NCBI GenBank assembly: GCA_964623055.1
Contig: CAZURK010000048.1
Location: 3,171 to 67,170, forward strand
Direction: 5' to 3'
Origin: JADHUC01 sp964623055
GTDB lineage: Bacteria > Planctomycetota > Planctomycetia > Pirellulales > Pirellulaceae
Length of the DNA stretch: 64,000 nucleotides
The notes under the pieces were generated by a model that saw only the letters and a program-made list of their open reading frames with translations, did not search any database and was not told the origin of the DNA. Shown piece by piece: positions 1 to 9,600 of the stretch. Position numbers and translations under genes: made by a program. Numbering within the stretch: the stretch's first letter is position 1; each line of letters begins with the position of its first letter.

Positions 1-1
1 C

Positions 2-781
2 GGCGAGCCGCAAGACTTTGAGCCGACGGCGGAGTCTTTGGGTAAGTTCAAATGGAATGACCGTGTGGTCGAACGCTTGGCGATTCAAACCGAGAAGACT
101 CTTGACGTACCGGCTCTTCTTATTCGGCCGGAGCACGCGCCTGCACCGCTGCGGGCCGTTGTCATGCTGGACGACGAGGGGAAACAAACTGTCCGCCGCT
201 CGAAGGTCTCCAACGAACTGTTGGACCGAGGCATCGCCGTGCTTGCCCTGGACGTGCGCGGCTTGGGCGAAGTCCGAGTACACGAGAATCACTGTGCCAG
301 CGATGCGATCGTGTTGGGACGTCCCATGTTGGCCCAACAAGCCTGGGACGTGATGTGTGCAGTCCGCTGTCTCGCATCGCGAGAGGATATCGACGGCAGT
401 CACATCGCAGTCTACGGTTGCGGCAACACAGGCGTGATCGCAACGTTGGCTGGGGCTTTGACCCACGACATTGCGGCGGCTGTCGCCGAAGGATGCGCGG
501 GAAGCTTCGTGCACACTATTGCCGATCCACTACCAAACCCGCGATGGATCTACGCGCCCAACATCCTCGAAGTGGCCGACTTAGCGCAATTGATCGCACT
601 CTGCGCCAACCGGCGGTTCCTCTTGGTCAATCCCGTCGGATTGAACGGCGCTCCACTGCCCGAAGCCGACGTGGACAAGCTTCTCGGGCGAGTAGGTTCT
701 CCGGCTTCGGTCACGACGTGTATCGAGGAATCGCCCTTATCCACGATCACCGGATTTCTCTCCGGTGATTGTGACGAGTGA
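2..781 (+). CDS. Alpha/beta-hydrolase (acetyl xylan esterase-like), C-terminal part, cut by the window edge
   Basis: The reading frame is open from base 2, so the gene begins outside the window and only about 259 C-terminal residues are present. The visible part looks like an alpha/beta-hydrolase core: a strand ending in AVVMLDDEG, then GIAVLALDVRGLGE, then a turn HIAVYGCGNTG where a nucleophile elbow would sit, but with Cys-Gly-Asn rather than Gly-x-Ser-x-Gly. In two-domain planctomycete acetyl-xylan-esterase-type proteins the second hydrolase-like half often lacks a proper catalytic serine; that this is such a half is inference. A truncated protein with an N-terminal half of this kind lies at 60735-61637. 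The gene is followed 77 bases later by a same-strand oxidoreductase. A TTG at 38 could serve as a start but would cut into the conserved frame. Confidence 0.6.
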   Translation, partial: GEPQDFEPTAESLGKFKWNDRVVERLAIQTEKTLDVPALLIRPEHAPAPLRAVVMLDDEGKQTVRRSKVSNELLDRGIAVLALDVRGLGEVRVHENHCASDAIVLGRPMLAQQAWDVMCAVRCLASREDIDGSHIAVYGCGNTGVIATLAGALTHDIAAAVAEGCAGSFVHTIADPLPNPRWIYAPNILEVADLAQLIALCANRRFLLVNPVGLNGAPLPEADVDKLLGRVGSPASVTTCIEESPLSTITGFLSGDCDE

Positions 782-857
782 TACAACAGATAGACTCTAC
801 TGTTTGATGTGCAGGGATACTGGTCAATCGTCACCAGACTGTTCAAGGAGAATCGCT

Positions 858-2051
858 ATGCACGACTCCACCTCGCGTCGTTCGTTTCTGCAGGCCATTG
901 GTTTAGGCGCCACCGCTCTGGCGTTGGAAGGATCGGCTCGATCCGCAGAACAACCGATCCAAGGCTTCGAAGAGGCACCCACCGACCCAAACGCTGCGAA
1001 GGGCTGGAAGCCCGTTTCCGACCGGAAGGTCCGCGTGGGGATCGTGGGATACGGTGTCTGCCGTTTCGGTGCGGCGTTCGGCTTCCAGGACCATCCGAAT
1101 GTCGAGGTGGTGGCCGTTAGCGATTTGTTCCCCGATCGCTGCGCCGCATTGGCTCAGGTGTGCCGATGCAAAAAGACTTATCCATCGCTCGAAGAACTGA
1201 TCAAAGATGATTCGATCGAGGCCGTGTTTGCGGCCACCGACGCGCCGAGCCACGCGCGGCACTGCATCGAGATCATGAAGCACGGCAAGCACGCGGCTTC
1301 GGCCGTGCCGGCCAGCTTCGGCTCGCTGGAGGACGCCGATAAGCTGTTCGAGACGGTCAAGGCAACCGGCCTGAAATACATGATGTTCGAAACATCCTGC
1401 TTCCACGCCGACTGCTACGCAATGCGGCAGATCTACAATGCGGGCGGTTTCGGAAAACTCGTATACTCCGAGGGAGAATACTACCACTACACAAAGAATC
1501 CGATTGCCTCATACAGAGACTGGCGCGTCGGCACTCCGCCGCAATGGTATCCGACGCATTCGAACGCCTATTATATGGGTGTGACCGACGGCAGTTTCAC
1601 CGAAGTCTGTTGCATGGGAATGCCAAGCCTGACCCCATGGCTACAGGCAGATAACAACCGCTACAAAAACCCCTTTGGCACCGAAATCGCCACGTTCCGT
1701 ACCAGCGAAGGCGGCATGTCACGCATGGCCGTCAGTTGGGACACGCCCGGCTACAGCGGCGAGATGGGCCGCATCCGCGGACAGAAGGGCACGTACTACG
1801 GTCAATACCAAGGGCTCGAAAAGAAGTTGCCAGCAACGGACCGACCGCCGTTGCCGCCCGGCGTCAAGGCCGGCGGCCACGGGGGATCGCACGGCTACCT
1901 GATGAACGAATTCGTCACAGCGATCCTCGAAGACCGCAAGCCGCTGGTGGACATTGCCCAAGCCCTAAACATGACCGTCTCCGGCATCATCGCCCACCAG
2001 TCGGCCATGAAAGCCGGAGAACTGATGAAGATACCGCAGTACAAGCTGTGA
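858..2051 (+). CDS. Gfo/Idh/MocA-family oxidoreductase 1, exported, divergent active site
   Basis: A 397-residue protein. The start is ATG at 858, set by AAGGAG at 845-850; the frame is open upstream but that stretch does not look coding. Residues 1-30 form a twin-arginine-type leader (SRRSFLQAIG then a hydrophobic stretch), so the folded protein is probably exported. A Rossmann NAD(P)-binding strand-turn (VGIVGYGVCRFG) follows at about residue 60, and the C-terminal half is the alpha/beta substrate domain of the family. Members usually carry an EKP motif whose Lys takes part in catalysis; the equivalent place here reads GKHAASAVPASFG with no Lys, so catalysis may be altered or lost. The other three family members in the window keep that Lys. 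Substrate unknown, presumably a sugar or cyclitol. Confidence 0.85.
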   Translation: MHDSTSRRSFLQAIGLGATALALEGSARSAEQPIQGFEEAPTDPNAAKGWKPVSDRKVRVGIVGYGVCRFGAAFGFQDHPNVEVVAVSDLFPDRCAALAQVCRCKKTYPSLEELIKDDSIEAVFAATDAPSHARHCIEIMKHGKHAASAVPASFGSLEDADKLFETVKATGLKYMMFETSCFHADCYAMRQIYNAGGFGKLVYSEGEYYHYTKNPIASYRDWRVGTPPQWYPTHSNAYYMGVTDGSFTEVCCMGMPSLTPWLQADNNRYKNPFGTEIATFRTSEGGMSRMAVSWDTPGYSGEMGRIRGQKGTYYGQYQGLEKKLPATDRPPLPPGVKAGGHGGSHGYLMNEFVTAILEDRKPLVDIAQALNMTVSGIIAHQSAMKAGELMKIPQYKL

Positions 2052-2146
2052 CCGAGAGGGGGGGCTACTGCGACGTCGTTCCCGCGCAAAGCATGGATAC
2101 ATGACAATGATTCTTCCACTCGCTCCAGGAAATCTGCACGCATAGG

Positions 2147-4405
2147 TCACGGTTGAGCCTTCCAGCGGCGGGGCGGCTCGACCTCGACCTTCTTGACGCC
2201 GTGGATACGCCTGATAGAGTCGAGCATTCTCCTCTCCTGGACGGTTTTCGGCCCCTCGCCGCCCGCGTAGTGGACCGTCACTCGGCCTTTCTTGACTGAG
2301 ATGGGCACGCGTTGATCGATCCCCCATGGCTGGGCATTCGCCTCGCGGATGACCTTCTCGGCGAGGACGAGATCCTGCGAGACCGCGGTGACCTTCGTTG
2401 ACTCGCTCGAACCGCCTGGTATATGCCAAGTCTTCGCAGCCTCAAATGGGTATGCCGATTTTCCGGCACCTGACTTGGTCTCAACACGAGATTCCGCGTT
2501 GCCGAGATCCACCTGCGCGCGGATCGCCGACTCCGATTCGCGTAGGCGCTGGAGATCACCGTAGCTCGTCATCACTTGCGTGCCAAGCGACGCTTCCAGC
2601 GCCCGGCTCATGAGCCCGAGCGCAACCTCCTCGGAGTTTCTTTGCCTTGCAGCGTCGCCCAGGTCGGAAAGCGTCTTGAATCGCTGCCGCGCGACGAAAT
2701 CGGGGGCAAGATTCTTGAACCGTCCCGGCCATGCCGATACCACGACGGCACCCGTAGATTGTATCTCGGCGATGGTAGTCTGCGCGGTGGAGATACGCTT
2801 GCGCGTCTCGAGAATCTCGCGCAGGTCATCTAATCGTGGAAACGCGCCAACACGAGGGTGCTCCTCTTTCAAGCTGTCGGCTGCCGCGACCGACGCCGCG
2901 GCGCCGTTGAGGTCATCTGTATCAAGAAACGCTTCCGCCGCGGCGACGTATTGACCTGTAGCATCAGCAAAACGCTTCTCATGCGCCAGTCCCTCGGCAA
3001 GGAGCCTCTTGAGCCGAGGCAACGGCTGAAACGGCCCATTACGCCTTTCGTACCACTTGTCGGCTGCGTCGATCGCGTGATCAAGCTGGAAGATGCCGTT
3101 GTTCGCGACTCCAGTCGAATTCCATTGTTCCCTTTCGGCATAGATGAATCCGAGGGTCGTGTGAAACTTCTGCATTGCTGGATAGTCACCTCGCATAATC
3201 GCATCCCCCTTCGGGCCGTAAATCTTCTTCTCAAGCGAGCGAAACTTCTCGGAGAGGCGATTGACACGCGGCAGATCCTTAACCTCTTTGTCCATGAGCC
3301 GCGAATAGACTCGCGCCAGATCACGAGCGATTTCAAGGAATATCCAGGGCTTATTCTTGATGGGTGGATCTTTGTAGCTATCAACTGGGGGCGCAAGCTC
3401 CAAGCCGAGTTCGAGTATCTCCATCGCCTCCTGGGCGTTCTCTTTAGCGAGTGCCTCGCGTGCCCTGAGGCGCAGGATCGAAGCGGAAATATGTCGGCGG
3501 TAGAGTTGTCCGTCCTCGAGCCACCACTGAAAGTGGTTTGTCGCGGTTGCCGGACCGCTGACGAGGGCATGCAGTTGGCGGATACAGTCGTGCTCCCACT
3601 CCGGCGGCGACGGAAGTAGGGTCAATTCCGATCGGCCGAGCCTCTCGCAACCGGCCATGACGTCGGCCCAGCGCTGGCAGGCATTGACCGCCAGCCGCGT
3701 TTCATCCTTGTACGTCAGCCAGACCACCGCACTGAATGCCTCGGCGGCAAGTTCCGGCTGTCGGGCCTCTTCGATTCTCGCAGCTAGGGACAGGAGTTGG
3801 TTCGCCTGTTGTGGGCCGAGCCTCCGTTTCGTTGAGAGAATGCGCTCGTACGCCGTTCGTTTCGAGCTGTCACGCTTGGCGGCCAACTCGTAGAGCGCGA
3901 TGGCATTCTCGGATCGTTCATGCCGACGGTAGAGGTCGCCCATCGCGATGTGGTACTCGTATTCTCTGTCTGAATTGAGCTGGGCGGCCTTCTGGAGGAT
4001 AGGCACGGCCTCATTCCATCGTCCCAGCGACTCAAGGAGCATGGCGAGGTTTGTGCTCGCCTGCGCGTTTCCCGGATAGTCCGCCAGGAGCTTCTGGTAG
4101 GAATCGCGGGCTTTCCCGAAAAGACGCACTCTTTCGTCCGCGCCGACACAAGCGGCCTTCCGTTGACAGATGTAGCCGCGCGTGAAGTTAAGTTCTCCCC
4201 GCAGCCGCTTCGATTCCTCGCCAGCGTCAGCAGGGAGATCCCGACCGACGGCGTCCAGAATCTCTAAAGCCTCCTCGAAACCACCCTCGCGAAAGAGTTC
4301 GAGAGCCTCCTTCATGCGCTCTTGCGCTCCCGTCCCCTCGGCCACGACAATCCCCGGAAGAGCGACGAGCAGAAACGCTCCGAAAAGAATTCGTGTGCGG
4401 AACAT
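2147..4405 (-). CDS. Secreted TPR-repeat protein with BON-like C-terminus
   Basis: A 752-residue protein. ATG at 4405 is preferred over the GTG-type start at 4438 because GGAGAGGAGG lies just upstream of it and a signal peptide follows at once (FGAFLLVALPGIVVAEG). Residues about 20-260 hold tetratricopeptide-like helix pairs (RGYICQRKAACVG, STNLAMLLESLGRWNEAVPIL, YHIAMGDLYRRHERSENAIALYELA), which normally mediate protein-protein contacts. The middle is helical and less clear. The last 70 residues (ending in a stretch like GVKKVEVEPPRR) resemble a BON-type lipid or periplasmic adhesion fold; that is inference. It is the last gene of a three-gene minus-strand operon, 29 bases after the preceding gene, and probably works in the envelope with those two proteins. 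No enzymatic motif seen. Confidence 0.8.
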   Translation of the reverse strand: MFRTRILFGAFLLVALPGIVVAEGTGAQERMKEALELFREGGFEEALEILDAVGRDLPADAGEESKRLRGELNFTRGYICQRKAACVGADERVRLFGKARDSYQKLLADYPGNAQASTNLAMLLESLGRWNEAVPILQKAAQLNSDREYEYHIAMGDLYRRHERSENAIALYELAAKRDSSKRTAYERILSTKRRLGPQQANQLLSLAARIEEARQPELAAEAFSAVVWLTYKDETRLAVNACQRWADVMAGCERLGRSELTLLPSPPEWEHDCIRQLHALVSGPATATNHFQWWLEDGQLYRRHISASILRLRAREALAKENAQEAMEILELGLELAPPVDSYKDPPIKNKPWIFLEIARDLARVYSRLMDKEVKDLPRVNRLSEKFRSLEKKIYGPKGDAIMRGDYPAMQKFHTTLGFIYAEREQWNSTGVANNGIFQLDHAIDAADKWYERRNGPFQPLPRLKRLLAEGLAHEKRFADATGQYVAAAEAFLDTDDLNGAAASVAAADSLKEEHPRVGAFPRLDDLREILETRKRISTAQTTIAEIQSTGAVVVSAWPGRFKNLAPDFVARQRFKTLSDLGDAARQRNSEEVALGLMSRALEASLGTQVMTSYGDLQRLRESESAIRAQVDLGNAESRVETKSGAGKSAYPFEAAKTWHIPGGSSESTKVTAVSQDLVLAEKVIREANAQPWGIDQRVPISVKKGRVTVHYAGGEGPKTVQERRMLDSIRRIHGVKKVEVEPPRRWKAQP

Positions 4406-4425
4406 GCCAAACCCTCCTCTCCTGC

Positions 4426-4464
4426 AATTCGAGTTCATCGGGGTCCAAATTCGAGTTCATCGGG
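4426..4464. repeat. Tandem 17-bp repeat at a gene junction
   Basis: The 17-base word AATTCGAGTTCATCGGG occurs at 4426-4442 and again at 4448-4464. The second copy encodes the C-terminus (DELEF) of the secreted protein at 4435-5271, and that gene's stop codon lies inside the first copy, so a small duplication appears to have set the end of the reading frame and the spacer before the TPR gene. Confidence 0.7.
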
Positions 4465-5271
4465 ACTCGCAAGGCCTTCCGCCCGTATGTACTTCAAAAC
4501 ATAGATTTCGTGAAGCTCGATTGCGATCTTCTTCAGGTCGTCAATCGTCGAGCGGTTGATACTCCCGATGATGTCAACGAGGATACGGTCGCGGAAGTTG
4601 ACTGGAATCTGTGGCACCGCCGGCGCCAAACCGGCAGCGAGGGCCTTGTAGAGACGAAACCTCGGAATGGTGGCGAGGAGACGGGCGCGAATCTTAAACT
4701 CACTTTCTTCCTCGTCGATTCCGTGTTCCTGGCAGCCAAATGGGAGCGCGGCAACGAACGATCCCGTTACGTGATGCCCGCCCTTGGCGATGGCGATCGC
4801 GCTGAAGAATTCGCGAACCAGCGTGTCCGGATTGTTCTCGAAATATGCCCGCGCCTTCAAGACGATCTCGCCCCGAAAGTTCTTCTCGTCAGTCACGTCC
4901 AAGGTGTAGTCGTCATCCACACGAAACAGGAAATTGAACTTCGAACTCCCGGCATTGACCGCTGGTCCGGTGAGCTCGAGATAATACCGCGTCTCGGGCA
5001 GCGAGCCACCACCGGTCGCCGCGTCGATCGTGATTGTCAGCGTGTTCTGAGCCGGCCCAGTGGAGAACTCGATGAACCCGAATTCCTTGCTTAGAATCGG
5101 CGTTAGTTCCATCGTGGTGCGGGCCGCGAGCTCCTTGCCGGCCTGCCCCCGGTAGTTCTTTGCGTACTCACGCTCCGCGAGATTGAACGTTACCTGGACT
5201 TTCGGCCTCGCAGATGCATTTTGGGTCAGCGGCACACTGATCAGCGTAACGAGCGTGAAGACCGTTGTCAT
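4435..5271 (-). CDS. Secreted protein of unknown function, middle gene of the envelope operon
   Basis: A 278-residue protein that I do not recognise. The start is ATG at 5271 rather than the in-frame GTG at 5280, because AGGAG sits 8 bases before the ATG and would overlap the GTG. Residues 1-22 are a signal peptide (TTVFTLVTLISVPLTQNASA). The rest is beta-rich with a conserved-looking central part (TITIDAATGGGSLP, YYLELTGPAVNAG, FLFRVDDDYTLDV) and a helical tail. It may be a lipid- or partner-binding periplasmic domain, but nothing proves this. Its start is 5 bases after the stop of the upstream membrane protein, so the two are surely co-transcribed. Its 3' end falls in a short tandem repeat. 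Confidence 0.75.
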   Translation of the reverse strand: MTTVFTLVTLISVPLTQNASARPKVQVTFNLAEREYAKNYRGQAGKELAARTTMELTPILSKEFGFIEFSTGPAQNTLTITIDAATGGGSLPETRYYLELTGPAVNAGSSKFNFLFRVDDDYTLDVTDEKNFRGEIVLKARAYFENNPDTLVREFFSAIAIAKGGHHVTGSFVAALPFGCQEHGIDEEESEFKIRARLLATIPRFRLYKALAAGLAPAVPQIPVNFRDRILVDIIGSINRSTIDDLKKIAIELHEIYVLKYIRAEGLASPDELEFGPR

Positions 5272-5276
5272 GACCG

Positions 5277-6317
5277 TCACTCCTCTGGAATAGAGACCAT
5301 GAGCACATCCTGAAAAACCTCCTGCGTCACGGTGAACTTGGCGCGGGCCTCCAGTTTTCCCGACACCAGGAAGTGCGCCTCGTACTCTGCCGAATCGGTC
5401 AACTCAGTTGTTTCCGCCGGCTTGACCGGACTTACCCACGCCAGGAGGGATCGCGTGGCGGTCTTCTCCTTCTCCCCAGCGCTCGCTTGCGCCTGGAGCC
5501 GCCACAGATCGAGGAGAGGCGAAGGGATCGTGGCGTTCCGCCCCAAAAGAAGCGCGCCTTTTCCCTTCTCCGTCGGGACCCGATCAAGCTCTTTGTCGCC
5601 CCGTTTCAGAACGATTGTCCCGTTGCCGAGGTGCATCATCTCGTCGAACGGCACTCGAACGAAGACGGTCGGGGCGACTCTCAGATCCCGGCCGAGCTGC
5701 ACGGTGGTTCCCGTCCATGGTGCCACCCTGATCACCTGACTCTGGTATCCCGTGACCTTCACCAGAGCCGAGCGTCCAAATGGTGTCGTGAGCACGCGGA
5801 TTTGAACCTTCCCATCAGGCCCGTTGAGTACTTCGTCATGCTGTCCATCCCGCGTCGACAGCATCACATCTCGTTTGCCGCTCACGCCCCCGGCGACAAC
5901 TATCACGGACGAACGAAAAGAGCCCAAGAGAAGCAAGACGATCCCCAGAAGAATCAGGCAACGTGTCGACAACAGTGCAAAGAGGACGCGAGCGCTCACC
6001 ACCCTCGTCCTCTCTTTGAGCCGAGCTTCGATCTTCTTGCCGAGAATCCAGAGGACCCCCGTCACGATTGCCAATCCACCATTCGTGAACGCGACGACGC
6101 TCGAAGGGATCGACGTGTGCTGCGACAACCACGCCAAGAAACCCATCACGATCAACACGAGTGCTATTATGCGAATCTCGAGCCAGGGAGGAACTGCGAT
6201 CTTCTCCTCCGGCTCCTTCTCGGCTGCGGGATAGAGGCGGATCTCGATGCGCCGCGGGGTTCGCCCCTCGTCACCGATCTCGAACTCGGCCCTGCTATAG
6301 GTTTCGGAATTCTCCAT
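5277..6317 (-). CDS. Membrane protein with large extracytoplasmic C-terminal domain, first gene of the envelope operon
   Basis: A 346-residue protein that I do not recognise. ATG at 6317 is chosen because GGAGG lies 7 bases upstream; a TTG 90 bases further out gives a basic, unlikely leader. Residues 50-140 carry about three membrane segments (IRIIALVLIVMGFLAWL; FTNGGLAIVTGVLWIL; CLILLGIVLLLLGSF). After them come about 200 residues of predicted beta structure with a PEGA-like feel (KVQIRVLTTPFGRSALVKV, TVFVRVPFDEMMHLGNGT). The N-terminal 45 residues are acidic and probably cytoplasmic. With the two downstream secreted proteins it forms a compact set that could be one envelope complex. No catalytic motif is visible. 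Confidence 0.75.
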   Translation of the reverse strand: MENSETYSRAEFEIGDEGRTPRRIEIRLYPAAEKEPEEKIAVPPWLEIRIIALVLIVMGFLAWLSQHTSIPSSVVAFTNGGLAIVTGVLWILGKKIEARLKERTRVVSARVLFALLSTRCLILLGIVLLLLGSFRSSVIVVAGGVSGKRDVMLSTRDGQHDEVLNGPDGKVQIRVLTTPFGRSALVKVTGYQSQVIRVAPWTGTTVQLGRDLRVAPTVFVRVPFDEMMHLGNGTIVLKRGDKELDRVPTEKGKGALLLGRNATIPSPLLDLWRLQAQASAGEKEKTATRSLLAWVSPVKPAETTELTDSAEYEAHFLVSGKLEARAKFTVTQEVFQDVLMVSIPEE

Positions 6318-6631
6318 TGGAGCCCTCCGTTTCCAGGATGCCTCGACCGATTTCCGCGGTTGCCTCTCTCGCGTGTCAAGGGCGACAAGACTACTGACGT
6401 TCCCCAAAACGGAACCGTTTTGGATTGGTGTCCGAACCCATTTTGAAGTGCAATGCCTTAGGTGTTAGAGACGGTTCGGCACCCCCTCACTCGAAGCTCA
6501 TTCTATCTACTGGTTGCCCGCAAGACAATGAGGTGCCAGTGGATTCGCTACATCCCAATCGTGTTCCCCTAAGCTCGATCTGATCGCCGACTCTCCACGA
6601 AACCGGACAGCCCCTTGGAGGAATGGGCCCG
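6318..6631. other. Intergenic region, nothing identified
   Basis: About 314 bases between the start of the envelope operon and the end of the PcRGLX-like gene, both on the minus strand. It should contain the operon promoter, but no convincing -35/-10 pair, hairpin or gene remnant was seen. Confidence 0.5.
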
Positions 6632-9600
6632 TTATTGCGTAGTGTCTGCTGCGCGGACCGCGATCTCCTTTGCGGTGAGGGCCCGCCCGTAGACGGTCAG
6701 GCTATCGATGTCACAAGGACAGAACCAGTTGCCAAAACGCCAGCCCAGATTGATCTTCGTTTGCTGGCCAGCGGGAAAATGAGCCACACCGTCCCAGGCC
6801 GTGGCGCCTTCTCCGCCGCGGGTTTGTTCTTTGCCGTCCAAGTACAGCTTCACGCGTAGCTTGTCCCAGGTGACCACGACGTGGTGCCACTCGTTTGGCT
6901 CCCAGGCCGTAATGTCGCCTTCCGCCGTGCCGTTCAGGCAGCCTACGTGATCTTTCATCCGGATTCGCAAATCGCCGTAGATCGTGCAAGCGCCGAGCGT
7001 ATCGATCAACGGCGTTTCGCCCTCGACGTGAAACACAGCCCGCTGTCCGGGGCTGCTGGGCCGCTTCTTGAAGTGCAGCCTCAGCCAAAACTCGATGGAG
7101 CCGGGCCCACGCAACATCTCGGTCGGAGCAGGCAGCCGCGCGTAGCCGCCGGCCCCTACACGTACGGCTCGGCCGTCCTTGCCGGTCACAAAGGAGATCT
7201 CGCCGACTTCCGTGCCAGACGCAGAGCCTCGCGGAGTCTCGTAATCCAGATTCCCCTCAAAAGCTGCCTTCAAGAGCATTTCCGCACGCGGTTGAACAAT
7301 AGGCGGATCATCTTCTTGTTTGACGGGTCGAGGTGCGGGGGGAAGATTGTCCGAGGTGATGTCGTTTCGGTAGAAGTGCGCAGCGGTGAAAGGCGCAGTG
7401 CGGGTGTCCTGAGAAAACTGCTTGCCGTCCACGTCCGCTGTCATCTCCTGCACTCGTGACCAGAACGCACGCGTGGCAACGGACAGATAGCGCGGATCGC
7501 CGGTCATCTCGTAGCCGAAGCGAAACGCATCGACCACCAGCATGTTTAGACTCGTCAAAGATTCGTGGCGGTGTCCGCGATTCATGGCGTTGAACTCGTA
7601 CACGAAGCCACCCGTTTCCGGATGCCACATGTGGTCGATCAACCAGTCAAGACCGGTGACGACGCACTCGCGGACTTCTTCGTCGCCGGTAATCGCGTAA
7701 TAAGCCGATAGTCCATCGTACAAGGCGCCGACCATGAAAGGTTTGCAGCCGTCCATCATCCAGGACCGCCACCACTTGCCCTCCTGGTAGGCGACCGGTG
7801 GATCTTCAGCGTAGCCTTTAACATATTCAACCACCTTGGCCGAGGCATCCAGATAACGCTTGTCGCCGGTGACTTCATAGGCACGGCACAAAGCGGCCAA
7901 TGGCCATCCCAACTGACGCTCTGCGCCGGCGAAAATGCCTCGAATCCTCCCGAAACCCTCGCCGTCCGCAATCGTTGCGGTGACATCGGCGATCATGCGC
8001 ACGGCCTCGAGGGTACGTTCGTCGCCGGTGAAGTAGTAAGCATCCACGGGGCCGTCAGTGAAAACGTGACCCCATTCCAGTCCAGTCGTCGGCGCCTCGT
8101 GGCTTTCGGCCCGGTCTCCATAACCGTGGAAGCGTTGTTGTCCGTTTTCCTGATTCACGTCCATGTCGATGAAATGCTGATTCGAGGCTACGGCAAAGTT
8201 GTAGTAGTCGCGGTCGCCGCTCCGGGCGTAGAGGAGGAAGCAGGCGTGGGCTGTGTCGTATTCCAGGTCACCGCGGGTCGCCTTGTTGCCGTAGCCGCCG
8301 TGGTAATAGTCGCCATAGTGCAGCATGCCGTTCTCCAGAGGAAGCGTTTCACGCTGATTACGAAGCGTGCGGAACATTCCCTTGACGACTTTGTCGTACG
8401 CAGCAGTTTGAGGGGCACCGGCAGGCGACAAGGTGCCCAGCGCATCGGTGCTGCAAAGATATTCGGGCGTTGTCGTGACGATCAGAGGTTCCTGAAACGC
8501 CCGAAGACGATCCGGGGAGGCAACGTCACCGGCTGACCGAAAATCGAACAGGATACGATGCGTCTTCGCTCGGGTGCGCCCTAATCTCAGAACCTCGCCG
8601 GCGCGTGGACTCCACAGGGCAAGCGCGACACGGCCGCGCGACAGCTCGATGGCCTTCGGGTTGAGATGACGGAAGTCGCGGATGGCAACGCCCAAACCGG
8701 ACTCCGCGCCGGCAACCGTCGCCCAACCTGCCAATGGCTTCTGACTGATCTCCAGATCGTCGCCCACGCCAGTACGGCAGACCATTTCTCGGTCCACCGT
8801 GATCAGCGCGGGTCGGTCGCCGGCAAGCTCCCCCTCACAGCCGCCCGGCAAAACGAACCGGGGTGCAGGTCCGATTTCCGGCCGCAACTCCATCCGAATC
8901 TCTTTCACATTGTGAACATCCGGCTTGCCCAGACACACGAACGTATAGTCCCCCTGCACGTAACTTTGACCGGCATAGAAACGCAGCCGAGTATCGAGCC
9001 TGTAAAGCTGTTTCCCGTCGGGCCCCTCCAACCAGCCCACCACGCGGATTGTCGCGCGCACCGGCCCCTCTTCTTCCACGGCGACCAACTCGGGTCGGAC
9101 ATTTGGAGAGCTATGGGCTACGCCGCCGTCCACCTCGAAAACCATCGGTGTCCCGCCGGCAAGGACGCGTTTCTTACTGCCGTCTTCGACCCGCCAGACA
9201 TCGTCCAGCACAGTCAGGTCCGACTTGGATACGGTTGCCTGAATCGCCCCCGTATCTACCACAACGCGGTCGGCCCCGTCGCGCACAGAAAGTGTCGCCG
9301 CGGAGGCCGGGCCGGGGCCATGTTTCAGGAAGTATTCAGCTTCCGCATTTGGCGAGCAATCGGCGAGAAACTGAACCAGCAACCATCGGACGCTGCCGTC
9401 GGGCCAGCATGCCAGTATTCGAGTCTGAGTTGGTACGGCTTTCCCGTCCCGCGTTTGTATGTGCATCGGTTCATTTGGCGCAAGCACGCCCTTGGAAAAT
9501 GGTACCCCCGAACAGACGGCTTCCGTGACACGCCGAGCGCCCAATCGGTCGCCCAAGATCAACTTGACATCCGGCGGTGCGGCTGCCTGTGACCTCGGTT

